Shown here piece by piece: positions 8,571 to 17,337 of a stretch of DNA of 64,000 nucleotides; the first letter of the stretch is position 1, and the number at the start of each line of letters is the position of its first letter. Under the pieces are notes generated by a model that was given only the letters and a program-made list of their open reading frames with translations, made no database searches and was not told where the DNA came from. A program made the translations under genes and the position numbers. This DNA comes from Sporosarcina sp. ACRSM (GTDB taxonomy: Bacteria; Bacillota; Bacilli; Bacillales_A; Planococcaceae): NCBI RefSeq assembly GCF_022346545.1, contig NZ_JAKRNU010000013.1:1-64000 (forward strand). The letters are read 5' to 3'.

Positions 8571-9254
8571 TTGCAAACCTGGACATTTGAAGAGAAATTG
8601 CAAGAGGCTGTGCATTACCAAACGCAAGAGGAGCAAATTTGCCATATCCTCTCAACCTTTGCAGAAATGTTTAAGAGTGAACGACTTTCATTCTATCGGT
8701 TCAGCCCAATCGGATATGTCGGAGAAGGAATCGCGCAACTAGAAAATGGCCAATTCCAATCGCTTTCATATGTTCGTGACGATATCCGATCATTGCCCGT
8801 TATTAAAAAAGCGATAGAAAAACGCAAGACGCACTTTTATGCCGGACAGGAAATCATCACCCTCATCTCAAGTCGCTACCATCGCGCTGAACCGCTACAA
8901 GCATTAATCGTCGTTCCGATTCATGTGAATAACTTGTCCATCGCCTATATATGTAGTGAATACATGCACAGCATCCCTCCACACGATGGACAAACAATCG
9001 AGCTACTCACCCAATTCGGCAGCATAGCCGGAAGACTGCTCGTCCGACCTCAAAAGATCGCACATCCCAAACTAAGTCCACGAGAAAACGAAATTGTACG
9101 CGCACTCGCCAATGGTTTATCTACAAAAGAACTCACCGACCTTTTATGCTTAAGCGAAGCAACCATCAAGCAATACATCAAATCCGCCTTTGTCAAATTA
9201 GGGGCCAAAAACCGCGCTCACGCAGTTTCGATTTATCTGGCTCCGAAAATATAA
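8571..9254 (+). CDS. GAF-LuxR type transcriptional regulator
   Basis: 227 residues with a GAF-like sensory fold (about 20-150) and a C-terminal LuxR/FixJ helix-turn-helix beginning LSPRENEIVRALANG at about 163 and ending near 220. The start is TTG with AAGGGGG seven bases upstream. It is divergent from the esterase/monooxygenase operon, separated by 185 bp, and is probably its regulator, perhaps sensing the ketone or ester (inference). The gap contains a short imperfect inverted repeat (ACTTC..GAAGAGGT near 8489-8506) that could be an operator. Confidence 0.85.
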   Translation: MQTWTFEEKLQEAVHYQTQEEQICHILSTFAEMFKSERLSFYRFSPIGYVGEGIAQLENGQFQSLSYVRDDIRSLPVIKKAIEKRKTHFYAGQEIITLISSRYHRAEPLQALIVVPIHVNNLSIAYICSEYMHSIPPHDGQTIELLTQFGSIAGRLLVRPQKIAHPKLSPRENEIVRALANGLSTKELTDLLCLSEATIKQYIKSAFVKLGAKNRAHAVSIYLAPKI

Positions 9255-9431
9255 TGCGAGATGTATCTTACTTGTGCGGAAACGTTGTTGACTTCCATGG
9301 GTACGTTGTTTCATTCGTGCTGAGCTTTGCCTACTTCGTGTAAAAGGACCTCCACCTTAAATAGAATAACCTTCGCGCGGAGAATGCAGCATCCCGCGCA
9401 AAGATCACAACGTTTTCATTGCATTTCACAA

Positions 9432-9464
9432 GAAAAAGGGAATCCACATGGACTCCCTTTTTCT
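9432..9464. terminator. Bidirectional terminator
   Basis: AAAAAGGGA/TCCCTTTTT stem with T-runs on both sides, between the LuxR-type regulator and the AbgA-like gene, which converge on it. The rest of the 9255-9474 gap holds only a weak GC-rich hairpin near 9374-9398. Confidence 0.85.
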
Positions 9465-9474
9465 AACAACTATC

Positions 9475-10773
9475 TTATAGCTCGCTTATTTTCAATACTG
9501 ATCGATATAACACATCAACGGCTGTAAGCAACGTTTCCTCATTGATATCAAATTTTTCATTATGGTGTCCTGCAGCAAGGTCCGTACCGACAATACAATA
9601 CGTGACGAGGCCACCATTCTGTTTCACCCGCTCCATGAAGTAAGTTGCATCTTCAGAGCCTGCCGGGTCATTGGATTCCAATATCGTTTCTTTCACAAGG
9701 TCCGACGCTTGTGCACATTCCTTGAGGATCAATGCCAACTCTTCCGAACCTTGACTGCTCAGTGCTTCACCCACTGTATCGATCTGATAATCGAGCTGGT
9801 ACATTTGGGCTGCACCGGCAACAATCGATTCTAGCTGGGCTTTTACGTATTGATTCACCTCGGAATTTTCACCACGTGTTTCCGCCTTTAGAAATGCCTG
9901 ATCTGCGATAATATTTCTTCCTGCACCGGCATGTAATTCACCGACATTCACTCTTGAAATCCCTTTTGAATGTCTAGCGATCGCATGCATATTCAATGCA
10001 GCTGTTGCCGCAGCTAACAATGCATTATTCCCTTCCTCAGGTTCGGCTCCTGCATGGGCGGCCTTCCCTTTGAAAGTAATATCCAGTTTGGATGTGGCAA
10101 GGAAACCGTTATTCGAGGCCACGAAATGTTGATGTGGAACACCTGTCCCAACATGCGTTGCAATGAAATAATCTACATCATCGACAACCCCTGCGCTCGC
10201 CATCGACTTTGCACCGCGCGTCCCCTCTTCGGCAGGTTGAAAGATCAATTTAATCGTCCCTTTTAACGCTTCTTTATTACTCATAAGGACTGTAGCCAAG
10301 CCTAGCCCAATCGCTGTGTGTGCATCATGGCCACACGCATGCATTTTATGAGGAAGTTTAGATCTGAACCCTTCTTGTTTCGGGAAATGACTGTCCAACT
10401 CCGATTCGTGAATATCGAGCGCATCCATATCGAATCGATAAGCGATTGTCGGTCCTGCTACTCCGGTATCCAGTGTGGCAACAATCCCCGTATACCCCTC
10501 TGAAAAGTTTTCGATATAGTCTTTGTTAGCCCCATTTTCTATCGCCCAGTGATAATGCTTTTTCGTCGCTTCATCATCCGGTTTTCCCATACAATCTTCG
10601 CTCGCCATCACCGATTTCCCCATTGCCAAGTCGAAACCTAACTCATCCAGAATAGATGCTACAATGGAAGCTGTTCGCATTTCAAGGAACCCTGTTTCAG
10701 GGTGTTGGTGAAAATCCCTTCTCCAACCAATTACCTTTTTCGACAAATCAGAATCAAGTTGTGTAACCATCAT
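9475..10773 (-). CDS. M20 amidohydrolase, AbgA-like
   Basis: 432-residue metallopeptidase of family M20D, closest in pattern to AbgA, one subunit of p-aminobenzoyl-glutamate hydrolase. Metal-site motifs are RFDMDAL (D116), HACGHDAH (145-152) and AEEG (181-184). Unlike short M20D enzymes it carries the AbgA-type insertion after residue 55. The start is ATG at 10773 with GGGAG eight bases upstream. It is last in an operon with AbgT, AbgB and a carbamoylase-type enzyme. AbgA and AbgB usually act together, so cleavage of an imported N-acyl amino acid or folate breakdown product is the likely role. Confidence 0.9.
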   Translation of the reverse strand: MMVTQLDSDLSKKVIGWRRDFHQHPETGFLEMRTASIVASILDELGFDLAMGKSVMASEDCMGKPDDEATKKHYHWAIENGANKDYIENFSEGYTGIVATLDTGVAGPTIAYRFDMDALDIHESELDSHFPKQEGFRSKLPHKMHACGHDAHTAIGLGLATVLMSNKEALKGTIKLIFQPAEEGTRGAKSMASAGVVDDVDYFIATHVGTGVPHQHFVASNNGFLATSKLDITFKGKAAHAGAEPEEGNNALLAAATAALNMHAIARHSKGISRVNVGELHAGAGRNIIADQAFLKAETRGENSEVNQYVKAQLESIVAGAAQMYQLDYQIDTVGEALSSQGSEELALILKECAQASDLVKETILESNDPAGSEDATYFMERVKQNGGLVTYCIVGTDLAAGHHNEKFDINEETLLTAVDVLYRSVLKISEL

Positions 10774-10847
10774 GTACCGATCTCCCTTATTGTTTTTAGA
10801 ATACTAGCCCATCTCTTCCTTCCAACTGAAAGACGCGCTCGTTTTTC

Positions 10848-12365
10848 TTATAGAAATGGCGTGACGCCCGGACCAATTGGTAGATTAAACATGTAAAAGA
10901 TTGCGATCAAAATGATCCAAACAGTTAAAAATATAAGTGAGTAAGGGATCATCAGTGACATCAATGTCCCAATACCAGCCTTCTTATCATATTTTTGCAT
11001 AAACGATAGAATAACGACAAGATATGGATTTAACGGCGTCATAATATTAAAAGAAGAGTCAGCCACACGATAACCTAATTGTGTGAACGCAGGATGATAC
11101 CCTAACTGCATAAACATCGGGACAAATATCGGTGCCTCAAGTGCCCATTTTGCCGAACCTGAAGTGATAAAGAACTCCAATATGGCCGTTAAAATAATAT
11201 AACCGATGATGAGCCAGATTCCTGTAAAGTTAATATCTGTGAGTAGCTCAGCTCCATTGACCGCGATCCAAATCCCAATATTGGACCAGTTGAAATAAGC
11301 GATAAATTGGGAGATTGCAAATATTAACACGATATAACCCGATAATTCTTTAATTGATTCAGCCATATATTTACTGACATCTTTTGTCGTTTTAATATTC
11401 CCTAACGTCATTCCGTACGTAACCCCTATCGTTAGGAACCAGAATAAGATGATCGGAATGATTCCAGACAGGAATGGCGATGGGATTAACCCACCTGTTT
11501 CATTTGTCAAAGCACTGTTTGGTACCATAATCGCAACTACGAGAATAGCGATGTATAGCAAACCAGCAATGACCGCATTTCTAAACGCTTTTCCGGCTTT
11601 CGGATGTTCTTCGAGCTCTACAACTACTGCTTCTCCTGTATATTTACCAAGTCTTGGCTCAATTATTTTTTCCGTAACTAAAGCACCAACAACCGTCAAT
11701 ACAAAAACGGAAACAATATTAAAGTACCAGTTATCTACAGGTGTAACGACAAGCGCTTCATCCATAATTTTAGCAGCTTCCGTAGAAATACCCGCTAACA
11801 GCGCGTCTGTTCCAACAATTAGTAGATTGGCTGTAAACCCTGCACCCGCTGAACCAAAACCTGCGACCAAACCGGCAATTGGATTACGTCCCACTTTATA
11901 GAAAACCATTGCCGCTAATGGCGGGATTAAAATCATCGCCGCATCTGATGCAAGGTTCCCCATGATTCCTACAAATACAACAGCATACGTGACTAATGAA
12001 GGAGGTGCTTTTAAAATCGTTTTTCGGATAGCATAATCTAGCAATCCTACTTTTTCAGCTAGTCCAACCCCAAGCATCATGGATAATACTAGCCCCAATG
12101 GAGCAAATCCCGTGAAGTTAGAGAGCATAGATGTTAAGATATATTGGATCCCTTCACCAGAAGCCAAGTTTTTAATCGAAACTTCTTCACCACTTCCCGG
12201 GTGGACAACAGAAGCACCAAACAAACTCATAATATAAGATAAAACAATAACAGCGACCGCTAAAACTGCAAATAGCATAAATGGATCGGGTAGTCGATTC
12301 CCCATCACTTCAATTCCATTTAATACTTTACCAAAAACACCTTTTTTCTTCGCTTCTGTATTCAT
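10848..12365 (-). CDS. abgT: AbgT-family transporter
   Basis: 505-residue integral membrane protein of the AbgT family (p-aminobenzoyl-glutamate transporter, also linked to antimetabolite export in some members). It shows about 12 or more hydrophobic segments, the N-terminal NRLPDPFMLFA segment and the conserved SDAAMILIPPLAAMVFY and GSAGAGFTANLL regions. The GAGGGAGGTAC ribosome site sits just before ATG. It lies between abgB- and abgA-like genes, which supports import of an amide substrate for them. A second AbgT paralogue is encoded at 61540-63075. Confidence 0.93.
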   Translation of the reverse strand: MNTEAKKKGVFGKVLNGIEVMGNRLPDPFMLFAVLAVAVIVLSYIMSLFGASVVHPGSGEEVSIKNLASGEGIQYILTSMLSNFTGFAPLGLVLSMMLGVGLAEKVGLLDYAIRKTILKAPPSLVTYAVVFVGIMGNLASDAAMILIPPLAAMVFYKVGRNPIAGLVAGFGSAGAGFTANLLIVGTDALLAGISTEAAKIMDEALVVTPVDNWYFNIVSVFVLTVVGALVTEKIIEPRLGKYTGEAVVVELEEHPKAGKAFRNAVIAGLLYIAILVVAIMVPNSALTNETGGLIPSPFLSGIIPIILFWFLTIGVTYGMTLGNIKTTKDVSKYMAESIKELSGYIVLIFAISQFIAYFNWSNIGIWIAVNGAELLTDINFTGIWLIIGYIILTAILEFFITSGSAKWALEAPIFVPMFMQLGYHPAFTQLGYRVADSSFNIMTPLNPYLVVILSFMQKYDKKAGIGTLMSLMIPYSLIFLTVWIILIAIFYMFNLPIGPGVTPFL

Positions 12366-12405
12366 ATTGTACCTCCCTCACGACTCATTCCTTTTAGGAA
12401 TCGAC

Positions 12406-12429
12406 GAAATCGGCAATGAAGCCGATTTC
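12406..12429 (-). terminator. Intercistronic hairpin abgB-abgT
   Basis: GAAATCGGC/GCCGATTTC perfect 9-bp stem with a six-base loop, in the 87-bp gap between the AbgB-like and AbgT genes. No strong T-run follows, so it is more likely a partial terminator or a 3'-end stabiliser that tunes expression within the operon. Confidence 0.55.
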
Positions 12430-12452
12430 ATCTTCTGTTGTCTGCTTTCTAG

Positions 12453-13886
12453 TTAGTTTAATTTTGACGGTTTGACGTCTGTTGGAATCGGACATGTATA
12501 AGGATTTTTCGCTTGAAATGCTTGGAATTCCTTTTTCACGTTTTCCATATCCTCTGGATGGTTGAACAGCTGAATGGCGGTTAAGGCCATCGCTTCTGCC
12601 GCACGGAACATCCCTTTATGTGCAAAACTGCTAATCCCTTGTGTTGTCATTTGCCATGTGTGTAAAGGTGTTCCAAGAGTAGATGTCGCTGCAGTCAATT
12701 GTGCAGTCGGCACGACCCAGCTCACGTCCGACACATCTGTCGAGCCCGGAAGCACACCTTCTTTATCACTATACGGTGCAATTGTATCTGCTAAATATTT
12801 TCCTTCAAATTCACTTCCATCCCCGGAATAACCGAATCCTCTCATAAGATCCAAATAATTCTCTTGCTCCCCTTGCGTTAAGGACTCCCAAATTTTCTCA
12901 GCATAAGCCATTTCTTCATCTGTAGGTGCTTCGGTGCCTGCCTCAAGTAAACTTTTATGCAATATTTTTTCTAAACTACGATTTGGGATGTAGTTGGAAC
13001 AGGCTTTATCGAATTTGATCGTCACTTCTGTTTCTGTCATCATTGCCGCGCCTTCCGCAATTTTACATACCCTTTTATAAATATCATCTACTTCTTTAAC
13101 TTTTGGGGAACGGATTAGATAAAGCACCTCTGCATTCGCTTGGACTACATTCGGAGAAATGCCCCCTGTGTTTGTGACTGCATAGTGCATCCTTGCTTCC
13201 GGTATGACATGTTCGCGTAGGTAATTCACACCTACGTTCATCAGCTCAACCGCATCCAATGCGCTTCTGCCTAAATGTGGAGAGTTTGCAGCATGGGATG
13301 AGATCCCTTTAAACTGAAAATACACTTGATAGTTTGCCAAGCTGGACAAGCCCATAATACTGTTACTTGGAGACGGGTGCCACGTGAGCGCTGCATCGAC
13401 TCCTTCAAAAACACCTTCCCGCACCATAAACGTTTTCCCGGATCCACCTTCTTCACCTGGACAACCGAAAAATTTCACCGTACCGGATAACCCATTCTCT
13501 TCCAAGTATTTCTTCGCCGCGCATGCAGCCGCAAATGCACCCGTTCCAAGCAAATTATGTCCACATCCATGGCCATTACTTGTATCCCACGGTTCATAAG
13601 CTGTTTTGTTCGGTTCTTGGCTTAATCCGGAAAGCGCATCAAATTCACCTAAGAAACCAATGACCGGTTTCCCGCTTCCATAAGTAGCCACAAACGCCGT
13701 TTCAATACCAGCAACACCACGCTCTACCGAAAAACCTTCTCTTTCACATGCTTTCGCTAAATATTCAGCTGACGCATATTCTTCAAATCTTGTTTCCGGA
13801 TGGTTGAAAATATATTCACTCACTTCTTCGAATCGTGCTTTATTTTCCATTAAATAATTCTTCGTAAATTCACTTACAGTTGACAT
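12453..13886 (-). CDS. M20 amidohydrolase, AbgB-like
   Basis: 477 residues, M20 family, AbgB type (second subunit of p-aminobenzoyl-glutamate hydrolase). Visible metal-site motifs are GFLGEFDALSGL (E81, D83), GHGCGHNLLG (105-114) and CPGEEGG (142-148). The length agrees with AbgB (about 480) rather than the shorter AbgA. AGGAGGG precedes the ATG by seven bases. It is followed by AbgT and AbgA in the same direction and preceded by the carbamoylase-type gene 25 bp upstream, so all four are probably one transcript. Confidence 0.9.
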   Translation of the reverse strand: MSTVSEFTKNYLMENKARFEEVSEYIFNHPETRFEEYASAEYLAKACEREGFSVERGVAGIETAFVATYGSGKPVIGFLGEFDALSGLSQEPNKTAYEPWDTSNGHGCGHNLLGTGAFAAACAAKKYLEENGLSGTVKFFGCPGEEGGSGKTFMVREGVFEGVDAALTWHPSPSNSIMGLSSLANYQVYFQFKGISSHAANSPHLGRSALDAVELMNVGVNYLREHVIPEARMHYAVTNTGGISPNVVQANAEVLYLIRSPKVKEVDDIYKRVCKIAEGAAMMTETEVTIKFDKACSNYIPNRSLEKILHKSLLEAGTEAPTDEEMAYAEKIWESLTQGEQENYLDLMRGFGYSGDGSEFEGKYLADTIAPYSDKEGVLPGSTDVSDVSWVVPTAQLTAATSTLGTPLHTWQMTTQGISSFAHKGMFRAAEAMALTAIQLFNHPEDMENVKKEFQAFQAKNPYTCPIPTDVKPSKLN

Positions 13887-13911
13887 GGTGATTCCCTCCT
13901 ACTGAAATTTC

Positions 13912-15153
13912 TCAAGCCTCTGTACGTAAAAATTCAACGAGGACATGCGTGCCTTTTTCTAAATTCTCGATTGACGTAAATTCTTTCGGATGATGGCTAA
14001 GCCCGTCCCTACAAGGGATAAACAGCAATCCGGATGGCCATCTCTTTGCCATATTCATGACATCATGCCCCGCACCACTATCCATCCGCATCGTCTTATA
14101 ACCGAGCCTCTCACTCACTTGAAGCAATTTCGTTTGCATCGCTTCATCCAATAACACCGAGTCATTATTAACGAGCGTCTGAACTTCAACCGTGACAGGA
14201 TGCTTTTGTTCAACCTGTTGACAGAAGTCTATGATCTTCTCTTTCATTATTCGTTTCAGATCGTCGTCTACACTACGGATGTCGATGCCGAGCTCTACTT
14301 CACTTGGAATCACATTCATCGCATTTGGTTTCAAAGTCGCTTTACTAACCGTTGCAACAATGGTACTTCCGTTGTTCTCATTCATCTTTAGTGCTTCTTC
14401 ATAGACGAAAGTCACGAGTGGTGCAATCGCGACAAATGCGTCCTTCCGTTCATCCATTGGTGTGGTCCCCGTATGATTCGCAGTCCCCTGTGCACGAATA
14501 ATCAGTCGAATCGGACAAGCAATTCCTTTTACGACACCAATGTCATAATGATTCTTCTCCAAGATGCTTCCTTGCTCAATATGCAACTCGAGAAAAAATT
14601 CCAAATTTTCACGCGGAACTTCTGCCTGTTCTATACGATCCCAGTCAATGCCATAATCCTCCATCGCCTGCGTCACCGTGATTCCATCACTATCTTGGAT
14701 GGGAGCAAGTTCTGCTTTATGGAGTTCCCCTATGATTGCTTTACTGCCAATCGTTGAAATCCCGAAGCGAGCTGATTCTTCCGATATAAAACTGATTACT
14801 GCAATGTTCTTTTTTGGTCGGAATGCACAATCCTTCAATTGTTTGACTGCAGCTAACGCACATAATACACCAGCAAGCCCATCATACCCACCCCCAGAAT
14901 GGACAGTATCTAGATGCGAGCCCATTGCGATTGTCGGTGCCTGTTGATCCACTTCCCAAACAGCCCATCTATTCCCTGCCTCATCTTGATACGTGATGAG
15001 TCCAAGTTCTTCGGCAATTTCAGCAAACTGTGAATGCGCTTTCTTCTCTTCCAATGAAAAACCTAAACGTGTAAACCCATCCGGTCGATTCATCGTTGTT
15101 GTGCCATTCAGTGCCAGTAATTTTTCTTCTAACCATAATGTTATTAGATCCAA
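13912..15153 (-). CDS. M20 carbamoylase/allantoate amidohydrolase-like enzyme
   Basis: 413 residues of the Zn-dependent hydantoinase/carbamoylase branch of M20 (N-carbamoyl-L-amino acid hydrolase, allantoate amidohydrolase, beta-ureidopropionase). Metal ligands are seen in MGSHLDTVHSGG (H80, D82), YDGLAGVL (D91), SEESARFG (E125-E126) and LELHIEQG (His near 194). The start is TTG after a G-rich ribosome site (GGGGTGGGGG). It heads the abg-like operon. Which N-carbamoyl or ureido compound it takes cannot be decided from the sequence. Confidence 0.88.
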   Translation of the reverse strand: MDLITLWLEEKLLALNGTTTMNRPDGFTRLGFSLEEKKAHSQFAEIAEELGLITYQDEAGNRWAVWEVDQQAPTIAMGSHLDTVHSGGGYDGLAGVLCALAAVKQLKDCAFRPKKNIAVISFISEESARFGISTIGSKAIIGELHKAELAPIQDSDGITVTQAMEDYGIDWDRIEQAEVPRENLEFFLELHIEQGSILEKNHYDIGVVKGIACPIRLIIRAQGTANHTGTTPMDERKDAFVAIAPLVTFVYEEALKMNENNGSTIVATVSKATLKPNAMNVIPSEVELGIDIRSVDDDLKRIMKEKIIDFCQQVEQKHPVTVEVQTLVNNDSVLLDEAMQTKLLQVSERLGYKTMRMDSGAGHDVMNMAKRWPSGLLFIPCRDGLSHHPKEFTSIENLEKGTHVLVEFLRTEA

Positions 15154-15311
15154 ACCCCCACCCCTTTTGTATATGTGCGCAATATGAACAAGGTATTGTA
15201 TCCGATTTCAATTTCTTATATATTGAATAAAGGAATAAGTCCTAAAGTGTTCCCTTAACAAGGAATATAAATCATTTAAAACATTAAATCAATACTTTTT
15301 TTTGTGAGAAT

Positions 15312-15350
15312 ACTTAAACGTGTTGAAAAACACCTCCTGCTCGTTTAAGT
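15312..15350. promoter_or_regulatory. Inverted repeat, candidate operator
   Basis: ACTTAAACG (15312-15320) and CGTTTAAGT (15342-15350) are perfect 9-bp arms around a 21-base centre that holds a small GTGTT/AACAC hairpin. It lies between the divergent regulator (start 15376) and carbamoylase (start 15153) genes, where autoregulation and operon control would be expected. No T-run follows. Confidence 0.5.
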
Positions 15351-15375
15351 TTAAGATACATGGAGAGTGAAGTGT

Positions 15376-16680
15376 ATGAACATAAAAGTTGGCGTCCTCG
15401 GTCCAAAAGACACAGTGGAATTAATTTTGGATGTCGCAAAATCGGATACGAACGATTTATCGTTTTTTCCTTTTACGTATACAAAGCATACGGATATTAC
15501 AGAGGTAATTACAAAAAACCGTTCGATGATCGATGTATGGATATTTTCTGGCATAGCGCCCTATACCATCGCAAAGGAGGCTGGTTTGATAAACAAAAAT
15601 GGATTCTATCCCGAGCTCAATGGTTCCAGCCTCTTCAAAACATTTTTAGAAATAACCTATCTGGATCATCTAAAACTGGAACGAATCAGCTTTGACACAT
15701 TAGGTGAAAAGGAAATGGTCGATACATTTGCCGAAATGAATGTACCACATGAACACATTTACAACATTGGCTACCAATTCTACAAATCACCTGAAGAGTT
15801 AATTGACTTTCATTTTTCTTTATACCAACAAGGGATGGTACAGGCTTGCGTCACTTGTTATCGTGCCGTCTATGAGGAATTAAAAAAAAGAAAGGTCCCT
15901 GCCTATCGGATCACGCCAACGCGGACGGCCATTCGCCAAACAATCAAACGATCTCGTCAACAAGGCGAAACGCTGCATTTCAAAAAATCACAAATCGCTG
16001 TTCAAATCATCCAAGTCGAAGATATGAACACGATTATTAGTGAGGATACATTTTCCTATGAAGTTTATCGATTGGACTTAAAGCTTCAAGAAGCCATTCT
16101 AGACTATTCAGAAGCTATCTTCGGCTCTTTGCTTCCACTTGGAAGAGGGAATTTCATCATTTTCTCTACCCGCGGATTATTGGAAGATGCCACTGTTTAT
16201 CACCCCAATACACTTTTAGACAATCTGCGTTTGATTACCGATCAGCCGGTAAACATTGGAATCGGATACGGGCAGAACGCCTTAGCGGCGGAGCAAAACG
16301 CTCGTCTCGGTCTGACGCATGCAAAAAATCAAGGCGGGAATCGAGTCGTTTTGGTAGATGAATCTGGTTATATAGAGGGGCCACTTCAACATCCTGAAAG
16401 CATAGGCTTCCGTTTTCGCACTGAAGATAAAGACATTAGTGAAAAGTTAACAAAAGCGGGCATTAACATTTCTACATTCAATAAGTTCTTAGCCATTCAG
16501 GACAAAGTCGGTCCGGTTAGTTCGGTTGATATTTCAGAATTATTAGGCATGACTCCGCGAAACGCAAGAAGAATCTTAAGCAGTCTTGAGCAGCACGGTA
16601 TGGCAGAAATCGTGGGTGAAGAAGCCCCCACAGGGAAAGGCAGACCTCGAAAGATTTACAAAATCGGTATTTTCGCTTAA
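15376..16680 (+). CDS. Regulator with GGDEF-like and winged-helix domains
   Basis: 434 residues. The N-terminal half (about 1-190) resembles the PrpR-like sensory folds of some transcription factors, the middle (about 205-330, with GSLLPLGRGNFIIF and LITDQPVNIGIGYG) looks like a degenerate nucleotide-cyclase/GGDEF fold, and the last 80 residues form a winged helix (SVDISELLGMTPRNARRILS). I do not recognise a named family member. The ATG at 15376 is preferred because GGAG lies 10 bases upstream; a GTG at 15367 is too close to it. It is divergent from the abg-like operon and probably controls it. Confidence 0.75.
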   Translation: MNIKVGVLGPKDTVELILDVAKSDTNDLSFFPFTYTKHTDITEVITKNRSMIDVWIFSGIAPYTIAKEAGLINKNGFYPELNGSSLFKTFLEITYLDHLKLERISFDTLGEKEMVDTFAEMNVPHEHIYNIGYQFYKSPEELIDFHFSLYQQGMVQACVTCYRAVYEELKKRKVPAYRITPTRTAIRQTIKRSRQQGETLHFKKSQIAVQIIQVEDMNTIISEDTFSYEVYRLDLKLQEAILDYSEAIFGSLLPLGRGNFIIFSTRGLLEDATVYHPNTLLDNLRLITDQPVNIGIGYGQNALAAEQNARLGLTHAKNQGGNRVVLVDESGYIEGPLQHPESIGFRFRTEDKDISEKLTKAGINISTFNKFLAIQDKVGPVSSVDISELLGMTPRNARRILSSLEQHGMAEIVGEEAPTGKGRPRKIYKIGIFA

Positions 16681-16724
16681 ACCGAATATCGTAGCGGGAG
16701 TTGGAGCAACCCCTGTAATTGATT

Positions 16725-17066
16725 AAATGATCATGGAAAACTTTAAGTGATCAATATGAGGACTCCCGCGATCATAGTAGACTTCAAGTGATCAATGCAA
16801 AAGCTCTCGCGATCATAGTAAACTCCAAGGGATCAATGCAAGGACTCCCGCGATCATAGTGGAATCCAAGTGATCATAGCAAGGACTCCCGCGATCATAG
16901 TGGAATCCAAGTGATCATAGCAAGCGCCCCCGCGATCATAGTGGAATCCAAGTGATCATAGCAAGCGCCCCCGCGATCATAGTAAACTCCAAGGGATCAT
17001 AGCAAGGGCTCTCGCGATCATAGTAAACTCCAAGTGATCATAATAAGAGAACCTACGATCAAAGAA
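16725..17066 (-). repeat. Phased TGATCACT/TGATCGCG array D (inverted)
   Basis: Seventeen GATC cores start at 16729, 16749, 16770, 16790, 16811, 16831, 16852, 16872, 16893, 16913, 16934, 16954, 16975, 16995, 17016, 17036 and 17057: steps alternate 20 and 21 bp without exception. On the minus strand the cores read TATGATCGCGGG and TTGATCACTTGG in alternation, the same family as the plus-strand arrays elsewhere. The array lies between the regulator stop and a terminator. The rest of the 16681-17337 gap holds that terminator and the NhaC leader only. Confidence 0.92.
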
Positions 17067-17114
17067 GTTCAAAATTCAACGAGAGCCCAACTCCCCCTTT
17101 ATTTCCACAAACAC

Positions 17115-17151
17115 AAAATCGCCCCCACTTTCTATGGATGGGGGCGATTTT
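17115..17151. terminator. Terminator downstream of array D
   Basis: AAAATCGCCCCCA/TGGGGGCGATTTT is a perfect 13-bp stem with an 11-base loop and flanking A and T runs. It terminates the regulator transcript after the repeat array and works on either strand. Confidence 0.85.
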
Positions 17152-17337
17152 GGCGCTCACCTCTTTCATGACAAGAAATGATGCTAAAAAAGAGATAGCA
17201 AATCTTGCGAAAATGGCTTACTATAAAACTTAATTCTTTTTTTCGAATTAATCGAAAGGGATAAGAGTTTTAACCGAATTCTTAGTATTTACACTACTAA
17301 CAATACGCAATTTGCATGACTAAAGGAGAAGTTTTAC

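Noticed and set aside
16725-17066. CRISPR array
   Set aside because: The repeat core is only about 8-10 bp with a 20.5-bp period, far from CRISPR repeat and spacer sizes, and no cas gene is near.
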